From the NCBI RefSeq assembly GCF_034190915.1, contig NW_026947485.1:30827519-30891518 (forward strand): 64,000 nt of DNA, given 5' to 3'. Position numbers and translations under genes: made by a program. This DNA comes from Cavia porcellus (Eukaryota > Chordata > Mammalia > Rodentia > Caviidae). How positions within the stretch are numbered: the first letter of the stretch is position 1; each line of letters begins with the position of its first letter. The notes under the pieces are model-generated. The model did no database searches. It worked only from the letters and a program-made list of their open reading frames with translations, and had not been told where the DNA came from. Shown piece by piece: positions 21,284-33,114 of the stretch.

Positions 21284-21901
21284 ATGCAACAGCAGAGAGA
21301 TAACATTTCTACAATTAACCAGCATTTAACAGTAATAACCATTAATGTAAATGGTCTCAATGCACCAATCAAAAGAAACAGACTAGCAGAATGGATCAAG
21401 AAACAAAATCCAACCATATGCTGTTTACAGGAAACCCATCTAACCCAGAAAGATACTCACAGACTGAAAGTCAAAGGATGGAAAACAATTCTTCATGCAG
21501 CAGGAATCCAAAAAAAGGCAGGAGTAGCCATTCTGTTTGCAGACAACATGAACTTTAAACCAACAATGACCATAAAGGACAAAGAAGGTCACTACATACT
21601 CGTAAGGGGAAAACTCCAAGAGGAAGAGATAACTATCTTAAATATATACGCACCAAACTCCAGAGCACCCAGTTATATAAAACAATTATTAACAGAAATG
21701 AAAACTCAAATTATCAGTAACACAATTGTAACAGGAGACCTTAATACACCACTGACACCAAGGGACAGATCAACCAGACAGAAAATGAGCAAAGAAATAA
21801 CAGAACTGATAACAAATGGGTTTGATAGACATATACAGAATGTTCCACCCAACAACATCAGAATACACATTCTTCTCAGCAGTACATGGATCATTTTCTA
21901 A
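21284..21901 (+). pseudogene. L1 ORF2p part 1: endonuclease N-terminus, frameshifted
   Basis: This is the APE-type endonuclease that nicks the target DNA for target-primed reverse transcription. Catalytic-site residues of the family are visible: Asn21 in NVNGLN, Glu50 in CCLQETHL, Tyr122 in NIYAPN, and Asp152 and Asn154 in GDLNTP. The frame stays L1-like through KEITELIT (to about 21814), then becomes unrelated and stops at 21901. The L1-like reading continues in a different register from 21816. The break at about 21813-21817 would separate the endonuclease start from the rest of ORF2p. A few bases lost at an ACAAATG site is the likely cause. No other lesion is seen in this part. Confidence 0.95.
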
Positions 21902-24900
21902 AATAGACCATATATTAGCTCACAGAACATATTTAAGCAAATGCAAAAGAGTTGAAATCATCCCTTGCATATTATCGGATCATAGCGCTCTGAAATTAGA
22001 AATTAATGACAAAGGATACTGCAAAAATTCCGCAAACACATGGAAACTAAATAACACACTCTTGAGTAATCAGTGGGTCACAGAAGAAATTAAAGAAGAA
22101 ATTAAACAATACCTAAAAGAAAATGAAAATGCAGATACAACTTACCGGAATCTGTGGGATGCAATGAAAGCCGTTCTGAGAGGAAAATTTATTGCACTGA
22201 GTACCCACATCAGGAAAACAGAACGAATACAAATAAATAACTTGATGCTACACCTCAAACAGCTAGAAAAAGAAGAGCAAGTCAAGCCCAAAGCCAAAAG
22301 AAGAGAGGAAATTATAAAAATCAGAGCAGAAATCAATGCAATAGAGACTAAGAAAACAATCCAAAGAATCAACGAATCAAAGAGTTGGTTCTTTGAAAGA
22401 ATAAATAAAATCGATAAGCCCCTAGCCAACCTTATTAAAAAAAGGAAAGAAAAAGCTCAAATTCATGCAATAAGAAATGAAAAAGGAGAAATCACTACAG
22501 ACCCAATAGAAATACAGAGGATCATCAACACCTATTTCGAAAACCTCTACTCTCAAAAGTTTGATAACACAGAAGAAATAGACAGATTCTTAGAAGCATA
22601 TGAAGTACCAAAGCTAGATCAAGAGGATATAAAACTGTTGAATAACCCAATCTCTGCTAATGAAATTGAGAATGTAATTGGGTCCTTGCCCACCAAGAAA
22701 AGCCCAGGCCCAGATGGATTCACTGCAGAATTCTACAAGAAATATAAAGAAGACCTAATGCCGACACTCCTCAAACTATTCAATGAAATTGAAAGGGAAG
22801 CAATCCTTCCTAAGTCATTCCTGGAAGCAAATATTACTCTAGTACCAAAACCTGAGAAAGACCCAACTATAAAAGAGAACTATAGACCGATCTCCCTAAT
22901 GAACACAGATGCAAAAATCCTCAATAAAATATTGGCAAATAGGATCCAGCAAATCATCAAGAAGATTATACACCATGACCAGGTGGGATTCATCCCAGGA
23001 ATGCAAGGATGGTTCAACATACGCAAATCAATAAATGTAATCCACCATATCAATAAAGCCAAAAATAAGAATCACATGATCATCTCTATAGATGCAGAAA
23101 AAGCCTTCGATAAGGTCCAACACTTATTCATGATAAGAACTTTACAGAAAATTGGAATAAATGGTCTTTACCTCAATATAATAAAGGCCATTTATGACAA
23201 ACCAACAGCCAGCATCATACTAAATGGCCAAAAATTGAAAGCCTTTACTTTAAAATCGGGTACAAGACAAGGATGTCCTTTATCACCACTCCTATTTAAT
23301 ATAGTACTGGAAGTACTAGCCAGAGCAATTAGGCAAGAAAGAGAAATAAAAGGGGTAAAGATAGGAAAAGAAGAAGTTAAATTATCATTGTTTGCAGATG
23401 ACATGATACTCTACATAGAAGACCCCCTAAACTCCATTGAAATACTCTTAGATACAATAAATAAATTCAGTAATGTGGCTGGATACAAAATCAATACTCA
23501 GAAATCAATAGCATTCCTATACACGAACAACAAAATTACAGAGAGGGAAATAAGAGAAACTGGACTATTCACATTAGCAAGCAAAAAAATGAAATATTTA
23601 GGAATTACTCTTATGAAAGAAGTGAAAGACTTATACAGTGAAAATTATAATACACTGAAAAAGGAAATTGAAGATGATCTCAGAAAATGGAAAGACATCC
23701 CTTGCTCATGGATAGGAAGAACAAACATTGTGAAAATGGCCATTCTCCCAAAACTCTTATACAGATTCAATGCAATCCCAATAGAAATACCATCAACATA
23801 CCTTATAGATCTAGAGAAATCACTCCTAAATTTCATCTGGAACCAGAAGAGACCTAGAATCGCAAAGGCAATTCTAAGCAGCAAAGACAAAGCAGGAGGC
23901 ATCACAATCCCTGACTTGAAGTTATACTACAAAGCAACAGTAGTAAAATCAACATGGTATTGGAATCAAAACAGAGCTGAAGATCAGTGGAATAGATTAG
24001 AAGATACAACCACAACTACGAACACACTCAACCACCTTATTTTTGATAAAGGAGCCAAGCAGGTTCACTGGAAGAACGACAGTCTCTTTAATAAATGGTG
24101 CTGGAAAAACTGGCTCTCCATTTGCCGAAAACTAAAGCTAGACCCATGTCTATCACCATGTACTAAATTAAAATCTAAATGGGTCAAAGATCTGAATATT
24201 AAAACAGAAACACTAAATCTATTGGAAGACAAAATAGGTAGAAACCTTGGAGACATAGGAGTAGGTAAAGAATTCATGAACAGGACTCAAACCGCACGGG
24301 AAATACTTCCCAGAATCAATAACTGGGACCACTTCTTATTAAAAAGTTTCTGCATGTCAAAAGAAATCTCCAGCATAGTGAAAAGAAAACCCACAAACTG
24401 GGAAAAGATTTTAGTGAACTCTCTCTCAGACAAGGGCCTCTTGTCTAAAACATACAAAGAATTAAAGAAACTCAGACCTCCGAAATTCAAAGATCCAATC
24501 CAAAAATGGGCATCTGAGATGAATATGCAATTCTCAGATGAAGAAATGCAAATGGCAAATAAATACATGAAAAAATGCTCATCATCATTGGTCATTAGAG
24601 AAATGCAAATTAAAACCACACTGAGATACCATCTCACTCCTGAAAGAATGGCCAGGATCAAGAAAACCGACAACAAATGCTGGAGAGGCTGTGGGGAAAA
24701 AGGAACTCTCCTGCACTGCTGGTGGGAGTGTAGACTGGTACAGCCTTTGTGGAGATCTGTCTGGAGATTTCTCAAAAAGTTGGGACTGGAAATCCCATTT
24801 ATTCCAGCTATTCCACTTCTAGGCATATTCCCAGAAGAACTGAAAGCATCATACCACAGTGATATATGTGCACCTATGTTTATAGCAGCACAATTTGTAA

Positions 24901-25109
24901 TCGCCAGATCTTGGAAACAACCCAAGTGCCCATCAACTGAGGAATGGATAAAAAAGTTGTGGTATTTCTATACAATGGAGTATTATTCAGCTATAAAGAA
25001 GGATCACATTGAGATATTTATCAATAAATGGGCGCAGCTTGAGACCATACTCATAAGTGAAATAAATCAATTTCGCATGTGTGAATACCGAATAGTTTCC
25101 CTAATGTAA
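21816..25109 (+). pseudogene. L1 ORF2p part 2: endonuclease end, RT and C-terminal domain
   Basis: This 1097-aa open stretch carries the rest of ORF2p. Near its start are the remaining endonuclease residues: SKID (Asp31) and SDH (His56). The reverse transcriptase follows, with [12 protein letters not shown] (Asp about 426), [14 protein letters not shown], and the catalytic FADD at residues 526-529. The C-terminal cysteine motif C-X3-C-X7-H-X4-C is intact (Cys955, Cys959, His967, Cys972). It ends at a TAA after RIVSLM, as expected for L1. Taken with part 1, the total span (3826 bp) matches a normal ORF2 of about 1275 aa. The ATG at 21816 is internal to the family alignment, so it is not a natural start. 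No premature stop occurs in the whole 3.3 kb, which supports a recent insertion. Confidence 0.96.
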
Positions 25110-25963
25110 GTAATGATTCAAATATATAAAAATATGTGGTAATCATGATTCCCCATTAGGTGGCCTTGAAGCCTTATAAAGTTTTCACTCATTAATTAGA
25201 AAGGCTTTATTCTGGGCTTCTTGATATGAAAATATTTGAAGCTAGAGTATATGAAGTTTTACCCAAATATTTCAAGGAAAAAGACACTATGGTAACTACT
25301 ATTAAGTCAGGTTATAAGGTGGTGAAGTACTAGGTTATTGAAACAGTCATGCTGTGACCTCTATTGTTATATTGTTATGTCCTGTTTTATCTCAATCTCC
25401 CCCTTATTGTTTCAAAAAAAATTATTTAGTCATTTCTTATGTTTGTCTTAATTAAAGAAAAAATTCAAAAAAATTAGGATATATAAATAGTAACTCTTTT
25501 CGATTTCCTATTAACTTGTTTTGAAGTCCTGTAGTACTCCCACGATCTTGTTTTGACTGATTAGACTCTGTTCCATTCTATATGATAGTATCAAGTTTGA
25601 AGACATAGGCAACTACTTTGAAGACAATAAGATTCACTAAGATACCCATTCTGGTTTGACTATTGTCTTCTTTGGAAGTCCTGTAATGTTTACAATGCCT
25701 AAGTTTTATTGGTCTTGTTCTCTACTGTTTTGTCCAACTTTATAATATCTAATAAGATAGACAATTCTTTTTAAGGAAACAAGGGACAACGTTGATAACC
25801 ATTGTTGATAAACTTGTACTCTGTTCTACACCATGTGCTATGTCTATCCTTGGTATTGACTGACAGCTTTGTTTTGCCATATTTGACTGTATTCTTCCCC
25901 CGCCCCAAAGAAAGTAATAAGCACTAAGGAGTAATAAAATCCAAGATGTGTAAATTTTGTTGT

Positions 25964-25997
25964 AAAAAAGAGAGGGAAAAAAAAAAAAGAAAAAGAG
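25964..25997 (+). repeat. L1 3' UTR polypurine tract
   Basis: A run of only A and G, with AGAGAGGG followed by A-rich sequence. It is in the position where L1 3' UTRs of other mammals carry a G-rich polypurine motif. Confidence 0.8.
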
Positions 25998-26194
25998 CTC
26001 TAACGGATATAACAGCAAGTGTGTTTGGGGGTGTTAAATAGCTGACTTTATCAATGTTTTTGGAACATTGAACACAGCTGTTTGCAGTCTCCCTGTTTGA
26101 ATGTCCACCTTGTGTTCTTTGATACTGTGATTTGAGGAACTATTTTCAAGAAAATAGTGTGTAATCTACCAGCAGGTAATTTCTTACTGTTATG

Positions 26195-26228
26195 GTTTTT
26201 TGTTTTGTTTTGTTTTGTTTTGTTTTGT
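26195..26228 (+). repeat. (TTTTG)n simple repeat in L1 3' UTR
   Basis: Six or more TTTTG units. Confidence 0.9.
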
Positions 26229-26293
26229 AGTTCTGTATTGCGTGTACCCTTACGCCGCTTTGGTTTGTTTTGTGTTTTTCTCTTTTTCCTCTT

Positions 26294-26332
26294 AAATAAA
26301 AAAAAAAAAAAATAAGTAAAAAAAAAAAAAAA
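26294..26332 (+). terminator. L1 polyadenylation signal and poly(A) tail
   Basis: AATAAA at 26295-26300 runs into an A tract interrupted once by TAAGT. The tail abuts the right target-site duplication. Confidence 0.9.
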
Positions 26333-26348
26333 AACTATTGTAAAACTA
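26333..26348. repeat. Right target-site duplication of full-length L1
   Basis: An exact copy of AACTATTGTAAAACTA seen at 19205-19220. Confidence 0.97.
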
Positions 26349-27316
26349 TACACTCCCCAGTTGAGTCAACAGTATTTCTTTATATTTGTCCTGTGCTTCT
26401 TTATCTGTCATTTTATCTATCTGTGTTTATTCTGGCTTAGGGTTTTATTTTTAGACCTACCTATGTCAGTGTTCTACTCCACAGGGTCTTTGTTGCTTTT
26501 TTTTTCGTGCATTTATTCATGTTGTTTTCTGGGTGAGCTCACAATACAGATTGGCCTGTGCTGGTTGACAAGTTACTTGTCAAACTCTTGGCAATCCACC
26601 TGGCCAATCCAAATCCTCCCTCACCCTGCCGTTTCGCATGTGGCTCAGACCTGCGAGCCAAGCCCTTTGAAGAGATGAATAAAGCATGTCCAGTAGCTGT
26701 CAACCTAGCCTGCCAAAATAATCAAAATAACTAACAAATCATTGTTGAGCAACAAAATCACAGGATTGCAGAACTGGATGAAACCTTAGACTCTGCTGGG
26801 TGTAATTTCCTTCTTTTCCTCTTTTCAAGTTTAAAGTGGTGTCCTTTTATTTTCATGTTTTAATCTCCTTTTTCAATAAGCCAATATATTCATGCAGTAC
26901 ATTTCACTTGATAGAAAAAGAAACTGAAGAGCAAGATCACACGGCTGGTGGCCAAAAGCCACATGGGTGCTGCTGGTTCATGCTCGTCTTTGAGAAACGT
27001 GTTGAAGGCTCTCTGTTGAGGGTGTGGAGGGGTAATGGGTACAGAGGAGGAAGAAGAAGAACCTCCACGTCTAGAATGCATCCAGAGTATTTTTACAGGT
27101 GATGCTCGTCAGCTGTGAACAGCCTGGCAGGGGTTCTCCACACTGCAGTCCTGTTGTCTTCCTCATTCTCCCCTCCCTCTGAATCCCTGCCATCTTCTAA
27201 GAAGTTCTCTTAACCAGATGGTTTCTGCAGCCATAGCTGGTTTTGGCATGTCCATATTTGATCGCATGATACCTCCCAGTTTAGAACACCTGTAGTTCAA
27301 CAGTACCCCGTAGTTT
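26349..27316. other. Unannotated noncoding stretch
   Basis: No confident call. The segment 26515-26700 ends with AATAAAGCATG and is somewhat LTR-like, but I cannot name it. The 105-aa frame at 26361-26678 looks like chance in T-rich DNA. Confidence 0.4.
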
Positions 27317-27460
27317 CTCTGTATCCATCTATCCATTTATTCATTCACTCACTCAGGAGATAATTCTTGAAAAGCTATCGTTTGCTAGGTTTCCTGCATA
27401 GATGTCAGGATAATAGTTTGCTTTCAAGAGGTATAAATACTAGTGAGGAAGATTGACAGC
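27317..27460 (-). repeat. L2-like LINE fragment
   Basis: CATTTATTCATTCACTCACT, then a block with GCTAGGTTTCCTGCATAGAT, resembles antisense L2 3' end. Confidence 0.5.
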
Positions 27461-28268
27461 AACCAAGTATTATCACTTCAAGGTATAATTACAAGTGGTG
27501 ACAGCTCTCAATATGAAGGAAATAGGAAGGGAGCTAGAACAGAGACTAATGGGGGAGGGCAAGGGAAGTGAAAGAGATGGTTTAGATGGCTTAGGTAGGA
27601 ACAGCATATCTCGAAGTGAAATTACAGGTGCGAATCCCAGGACCTGTGTAAAGATGCAGAGGGATGAGTTTTCAGAGAAGGAATGAGGAGACAAAAGATT
27701 GAGTGGGGAAAACTTGTTTAGACTAGGAATGGAGAAGGTTGTGATAAGTGATATCTGAATTTTACTTCTAAAAATTAACCATTTGAGAATGTTTGCTTAA
27801 ATGTAAAGCACTGAGTGATTTATAGTTTTTATTTTTATTCTGTCTCTGTTTTTCAACTCTTGATGAATAGTTTAATCAAGAAAGATTAGCAGATGTTCTG
27901 CAGATCCTCTGGTGATGGGAAGGAATTAAAATGGCCCAGTGCTTCAAAGTACATGGTTTTATCAAAATTATAGCTGGACATCTTTTTTGCTAATTTAGTA
28001 TGCGTCTCTTAAAATCTTCATTAATTGCCTCATTTGCCACAAAGACCTTTCTCTGGATGTAAATGTTGATTTATGATGTTTAATTAATGGTTCTTCCTGG
28101 ATTTCCTCAATGTTTATCAAATTTGCCTTGTGTATGTTGGACGCATGGTTTTTGTGAGGTATAACAGCAAAGGTGGATTAAGAACCTATAATATACATTA
28201 ATCACTATAGTACTGGTCAAGAACATCTTGGTCCCAGCCTCCATACCTATTAGTATCTTAAAGTGACC
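27461..28268. other. Unannotated noncoding stretch
   Basis: No recognised gene. Part of 27480-27690 is purine-rich and may be an old repeat continuation that I cannot identify. Confidence 0.45.
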
Positions 28269-28290
28269 ATACACACACACATACACACAC
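28269..28290. repeat. (CA)n microsatellite, short
   Basis: Two short CA runs separated by one AT interruption. Confidence 0.85.
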
Positions 28291-28407
28291 GTTAGTTGCT
28301 AAGAGGTATATATTCTTGATCATAAAAAATAATTCACCAATGCAATGAATAATTGCAATTTCTGTAATCAATAATAAGTTCTACATAGCTTTTAGAAATT
28401 ACTGTAT

Positions 28408-28493
28408 ACTAAGTCTGGGATATAGTTCAGTGGAATAGTACTTTCCCGGTAAGCACACTGTCCTGAGTTCAATTCCCAGTACTAAAAAAAAAT
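28408..28493 (+). repeat. ID SINE, diverged
   Basis: CTGGGATATAGTTCAGTGGA, GGTAAGCACACTGTCCTGAG and TTCAATTCCCAGTACT are followed by an A tail. Confidence 0.85.
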
Positions 28494-28773
28494 TGCCATA
28501 TCCTATATATGAAAAAAATAAGATCAATAGTTTACAAATCAGTTTTTACTGCTTACATTACAAATCAGAGAACAAAATCTGGCATTTTGTCTTCTTTGTA
28601 ATGCTAGTTAGACTGTAAATAGAAAATCTTTTGCATACTTCTTCTTAACATATGGAAAAATGAAGTATCTATAATCATTTTTTGTCACAATTATTTATTG
28701 TGAGATAGTAAAGTTAGTAGGGTCACTTATTTGAAAATGATTTAGTCATACTTTTTGAACAAGATTTTAATGA

Positions 28774-28900
28774 AAAGCCAGGTGTGGTACCATATACAAA
28801 GTCCCTGATACTCGTGAGCTTGATACATGAGGATCACTGGAGGCCAGAAGTTTGAGACCAGCCTGGGAAACAAAACAAAACAAACCTCTATCTCAGAAGC
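28774..28900 (+). repeat. B1-type SINE, diverged
   Basis: AAGCCAGGTGTGGTACCATA, then GATCACTGGAGGCCAGAAG and TTTGAGACCAGCCTGGGAA, are B1 (7SL-derived) blocks. The ID half is not evident after the A-rich linker. Confidence 0.7.
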
Positions 28901-29718
28901 AAAAGGGTTTTTAATGACACAAAGGGAGCTGAGATTGTGCAGTAGCCACACCTTGCTCATGCTTCGTGTGGTGCATCATGAATAGCATGTATTCCTAATT
29001 GAATAATTACAATTCAGCCTGATGATTCCAATTTGTCCTGATGCTCAAGGAGGCTGTGATAAGTTTCTTCGCAATAATCCTATCTGGCTTGGTCATTAAT
29101 ATCTTCCATATAAAGAATATTTTCTGATGTGTCTTTTCTTAACACAAATCAGAATACAATAAAACAAATCTTAAAATAAATACGATGTACTAAAATATCA
29201 ACAGACGTTCCTTAGCCCCACCAAAGGGATTAGCCTTAGTTTTTGTGCCCCTTGAGTTATAAAACAAAGAAACGGAAGTATGGATGTTGGTGGTGTTTAT
29301 TACATTCTACCTCAACTATCCTCCTTTTTATCAAAAATGAGCAGTGAGGAAATTTAAGAAAAGGAATATTTTCTCAGTTTTTATAGTACACGAGTGAATT
29401 GAAAACAAAGCATTTATCATTCCTAACTGGAAATCAGATATGGACTCCAACACCTCCCCAGGCCTCATCTGATTACTATTAAAGAAAGACCACATGCAAT
29501 CCTGAACTGGTGCCTTTTCTCCATTAAGTTTGACTTGGAACAGGCAAGAGTTCATTAGGAACAGTTTCACTGGACACTTCAGTGCATTTCAATCTGAGTC
29601 CAGCAATAGTTCTGTGGAGTCAAAAGAGATGCCACTGAATCCACCTGACACCACAGGACTCTGATTGTGATTGTCTTTGTGGTTCCCCATGACCTTGATC
29701 TTGTAAAAATATGATGGG

Positions 29719-29720
<2 letters not shown>
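28901..29720. other. Unannotated noncoding stretch
   Basis: No recognised feature. Confidence 0.5.
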
Positions 29721-29756
<36 letters not shown>

Positions 29757-29762
29757 TCACTC
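29721..29762. repeat. (AC)n microsatellite
   Basis: About sixteen AC units, then a short TCAC run. Confidence 0.95.
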
Positions 29763-31101
29763 TCCAGTTGACCATAAAAATCCATTTTTTCCATCAGTGT
29801 GTGAGGAATATAATCCCTCTGTACTCTAGAATGACTTCAATTCCTCCCCACTTGGGGTAAAATCTGGTCTTATATAGTCCAGATGTCTGAGAAGAATTCA
29901 GCTGAAAATGTGGACTCAGTGATTCTTGGTACTCAGTGGTACTGGGGCATCATAGGTGTGTGAGTGTGTCACTTGCCCTCTCTCAGATGCTCTGTACCAT
30001 CAGCTTAATTCCCCACCATAACAGTGCGATGAGCAGCTGCCACTTCACTGATATCACATGGAGATTTCCCATTTTTACCACTTGAGCTTGAAGACAACAC
30101 TTCTTGTAGTATTTTCATTTCAGTCATGAACTCCATGCCAAAAATGCTGTGATATTGGAGAAAAACTGAGCAACTGTCCTTCTAAAATAACAATGCAGAC
30201 ATAACAATTTTGATGGCAGTTAACCCAAACTACAAGCACTTGGCTATTCATTTACATTTTGGATAAAATGCTTTTTTTGGGTATAATTTTCTATTAAATG
30301 ACCTTTTGCAACAAAATTACATTATGAAAAATGAAACTGAGAGCATTTTTGTATTTTATAGTGACAGTAAAAAACAGCCATGGAAATGATTTTCATATGG
30401 GTAAGTTCTATAATGAAAACCAATTACAAACTGTGAGCTGGCCACTTGCTGGAAGAAAATGAGCCTTGAAAGTGGAAAGAGGACAGGATTACCATTTTAC
30501 CATTATATACCACCTGCACGTACACAACACTGTGCCTTTTTCAAGCTGGTGATTCCTACCTAGCTTCCTAGGTGCTAAGAGAAAAATTTTCCCTCAATTT
30601 CAGTTCCCTGGTCATTGTGGCAGCAAAGCCCTTAGTAGATTTAACATGTAGTTTATTTTCCTTGAGAAACTCCTTTAAAGTTGAGCCCCAGTCTCAAGCA
30701 CAGTTTGGTGCTTGCTTTAATTGTAAATCTTTGCCATTTGAGGTTGAGTTTGGAATAGCAGTTTCTTCAGATGGTTGATAAGTGTAATCCTAAGAGACAT
30801 CACTGAAAATCACCCCACTGTTTCTTCAACATCCTTTGGTCCATTTGCCTAATTTGACCTTAATAGTCCCCAGTGGGAGCTGATAGTATCCATTTAACGT
30901 TAGTGAGTATCCTAGAGGAAATTATGTGTCCCGCATGACTCTCATAGAACTCAGTACCTAATGGTTAATAAGTTACAAGTGAACATTCTGGGTTTGAAGG
31001 GTCAAGATAGAAGTGAACATCCATCAAGGGATATGTAGAGGGATCGTGTTTGGGTTAGGAAGATGGGGCTATGATTTCAAAGGAGGAATCAAGAAATACT
31101 A
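29763..31101. other. Unannotated noncoding stretch
   Basis: AT-rich, with no recognised gene or repeat. Confidence 0.5.
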
Positions 31102-31108
31102 GACCTAG

Positions 31109-31192
31109 GCTGGGGAAGTATGTAGCTCAGTGGTGGAGCACGGGCTTAGCATGCATAGTGCCCTGGGTTCAATCCTTAGGGCCAAAAACAAC
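31109..31192 (+). mobile_element. ID SINE with expanded tail
   Basis: GCTGGGGAAGTATGTAGCTC, AGTGGTGGAGCACGGGCTTA and CCTGGGTTCAATCCTTAGGG form an older-type ID body. Its A-rich tail passes into the GAAA/GA array. GACCTAG occurs just before the body (31102-31108) and just after the array (31473-31479), a probable short target-site duplication that would make the array part of the same insertion. Confidence 0.85.
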
Positions 31193-31256
31193 AAGAAAGA
31201 AGAAAGGAAGCAAGAAAAAAAGGAAAAAAGACAGAAGAAAGGAAGAAAGGAAGAAA

Positions 31257-31301
<45 letters not shown>

Positions 31302-31333
31302 GAAGGAAGAAAGAAAGAAAGAAAGAAAGAAAG

Positions 31334-31391
<58 letters not shown>

Positions 31392-31411
31392 GGAAAGAGA
31401 TGGAGGAGGGG

Positions 31412-31470
<59 letters not shown>
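31193..31470. repeat. (GAAA)n / (GA)n purine microsatellite
   Basis: About 278 bases of nearly pure purine: GAAG/GAAA units to about 31389, a G-rich hinge, then GA dinucleotides. Long open frames in all six phases here (KERKKER-, SLSLSL- and FFLSFF-type) are translation of the repeat, not genes. Confidence 0.97.
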
Positions 31471-31472
<2 letters not shown>

Positions 31473-31479
31473 GACCTAG

Positions 31480-31989
31480 ATGGTTTCTTAGGAAAACCCA
31501 TTTTTCCGATAAAGAAACTTGGATCCAGAAGAGTTTGTGGACCCACCAATATTCACCTAGCAACTTTGTAGTAGGCAAAATCAGCGTGAAAGGTTCCCGA
31601 CTTTCAGTGAACCCTGCTTCCATTCAGGCATGGGAAGGGTGCTGGAGTGCAAGTAGTTTTTGTTTAGGACCAGAACCCCAAAATGTGTTTTGGGTCCCTC
31701 ATTCTTCTAGATACAACGTCTTCTTTAGGAGAAAATGAAATGGTGAGTTTTTAGACTTTATGGCTCCAGCTCAGGGAAGTCTGTTGTCACCTCCTCATTC
31801 TTATCCCTGAAGAAATATCCTAATTCCTTCAGGATTTCTCTTTCATTTCTTGTTTTCTGCTTCTCTGACCCCGAGTCCCTATCCCATTAATTTTTATGGA
31901 TGGACCATGGAAACCAGAAATACACATAGCAAGCACATCTGTGAGCTGCGTAAAAAGAAATGCATGTCCATGCATGTGTCCGTATGTGT

Positions 31990-31992
<3 letters not shown>
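31480..31992. other. Unannotated noncoding stretch
   Basis: No recognised feature. Confidence 0.5.

Positions 31993-32042
<50 letters not shown>
31993..32042. repeat. (TG)25 microsatellite
   Basis: Uninterrupted TG dinucleotides. Confidence 0.97.
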
Positions 32043-32046
<4 letters not shown>

Positions 32047-33083
32047 GATATAAAGCAAGTTACAGGAGTACACAAAGAGAGTTCTCCCACAATTACCTGG
32101 CTATAAAATGGCCTTTATTTAGCCTAAAATTTGTGCTGGAACCCCAAATTAGAATCTTCATTGTTCTTTGTTGCCTTTAAGTTCAACATGATTTTTTTTT
32201 TTAGCTATAAAAAAATAAATCTGAAAATAATAAGTCTTGTTCATTGACATAAACCGGCTGTTGGTTCCTTGTGGGACTTATGCTGATAAAAACCAGGGAA
32301 AAACTATTTTATTTGCAATGCAAGGAATTTTTGCCTGTGGAGCCCCCGCACCCCCCTTTTAGTTCAACAGCAGTAAAGGTAGAGACAGCAATCAAATAAG
32401 CCGTTAAGATCCATGTACCGCGCCCCAACCCTTCTCCCTGTCCCAGGGGACATAATTAAAATACCAGAAATTGAGAGATTGTTCTAATACTAACATTAGC
32501 TATTCAGTTCATCAGAATCTTGCACTTTACCAACTTCATTTTACCCCATTTATGAAAAACAGTTGAAGCTGAACTTTATTTTGCCATTTTACAAAGTCTT
32601 TTTCTACACGGAAGAACTTTAACATGATTTGCTGATCAGCCTATTAATATCTGCCAAGAAAAGAGCTGTGGCCCATGCGGTGATATTTACTAAGGGTGCT
32701 GTATGCTCTTCAAACGTTGACTTCACTGCTTCCGTGGAAACATTCTAGTTCATGGCTCATATGTTAGTACCAACTCAGTTCTGATAAGGTACAGATTGTA
32801 GCCCTAGTGGATGGACTAAAATGTCCTTTGCAGGTTTTGGATGTAATCAAAATACAAATGAGAGCAGATATTAATATAGATACACAGAGCATTTTTGTTG
32901 TGGTGAATAGGATGCTGAGCCTTGAGTCAGAGAGTATACAAATTAAAGTCCACAAAGAGACTGGAAGAGAGTGGATTTTAACACTTATTTTCCATGTAAA
33001 TGCATTATTCTTTATGGATGGGTTCTTCCCTTCTTATACATTCATGTGTGCACTGCACACAGACACATGCAGAGATACAACAT
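32043..33083. other. Unannotated noncoding stretch
   Basis: No recognised feature. The 104-aa frame at 32807-33121 ends in translated CA repeat and is not called. Confidence 0.45.
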
Positions 33084-33114
33084 ATACACACACGCACACA
33101 CACATGCACACACT
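33084..33114. repeat. (CA)n microsatellite, interrupted
   Basis: CACACA runs with CG and TG interruptions. Confidence 0.85.

Larger units (their letters stand above)
25110..26293 (+). other. L1 3' UTR
   Basis: AT-rich noncoding tail of the L1. Words such as TTGAAGTCCTGTA at 25522 and TTGGAAGTCCTGTA near 25673 recur about 152 bases apart, showing imperfect sub-repeats like those in the antisense L1 at 16888-18426. A polypurine tract (25964-25997) and a (TTTTG)n run (26195-26228) are present. Rodent and human L1 3' UTRs also carry a conserved polypurine tract. Confidence 0.85.
19221..26332 (+). mobile_element. Full-length young L1 retrotransposon
   Basis: A 7.1-kb LINE-1 with every expected part in order: monomeric 5' UTR (19221-20211), ORF1 (20212-21264), a 19-base inter-ORF spacer, ORF2 (21284-25109), 3' UTR with a polypurine tract, AATAAA and poly(A). 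A perfect 16-bp target-site duplication flanks it. Monomers 1 and 2 are over 99% identical and both ORFs are free of stops except for one register break in ORF2, so insertion was recent. It is the probable type of source of enzyme for the ID and B1-dID insertions nearby, though this copy is itself disabled by the ORF2 break. Confidence 0.98.

Noticed and set aside
24287..24925. A 212-aa antisense open frame inside L1 ORF2
   Set aside because: It is a shadow of the ORF2 coding strand. A related antisense frame appears at 18205-18441 only because that region is another copy of the same L1 segment.
31071..31738. Long open frames (up to 202 aa) on both strands rich in K/R/E or S/L/F
   Set aside because: They are translations of the GAAA/GA microsatellite in different phases and have no non-repeat domain.
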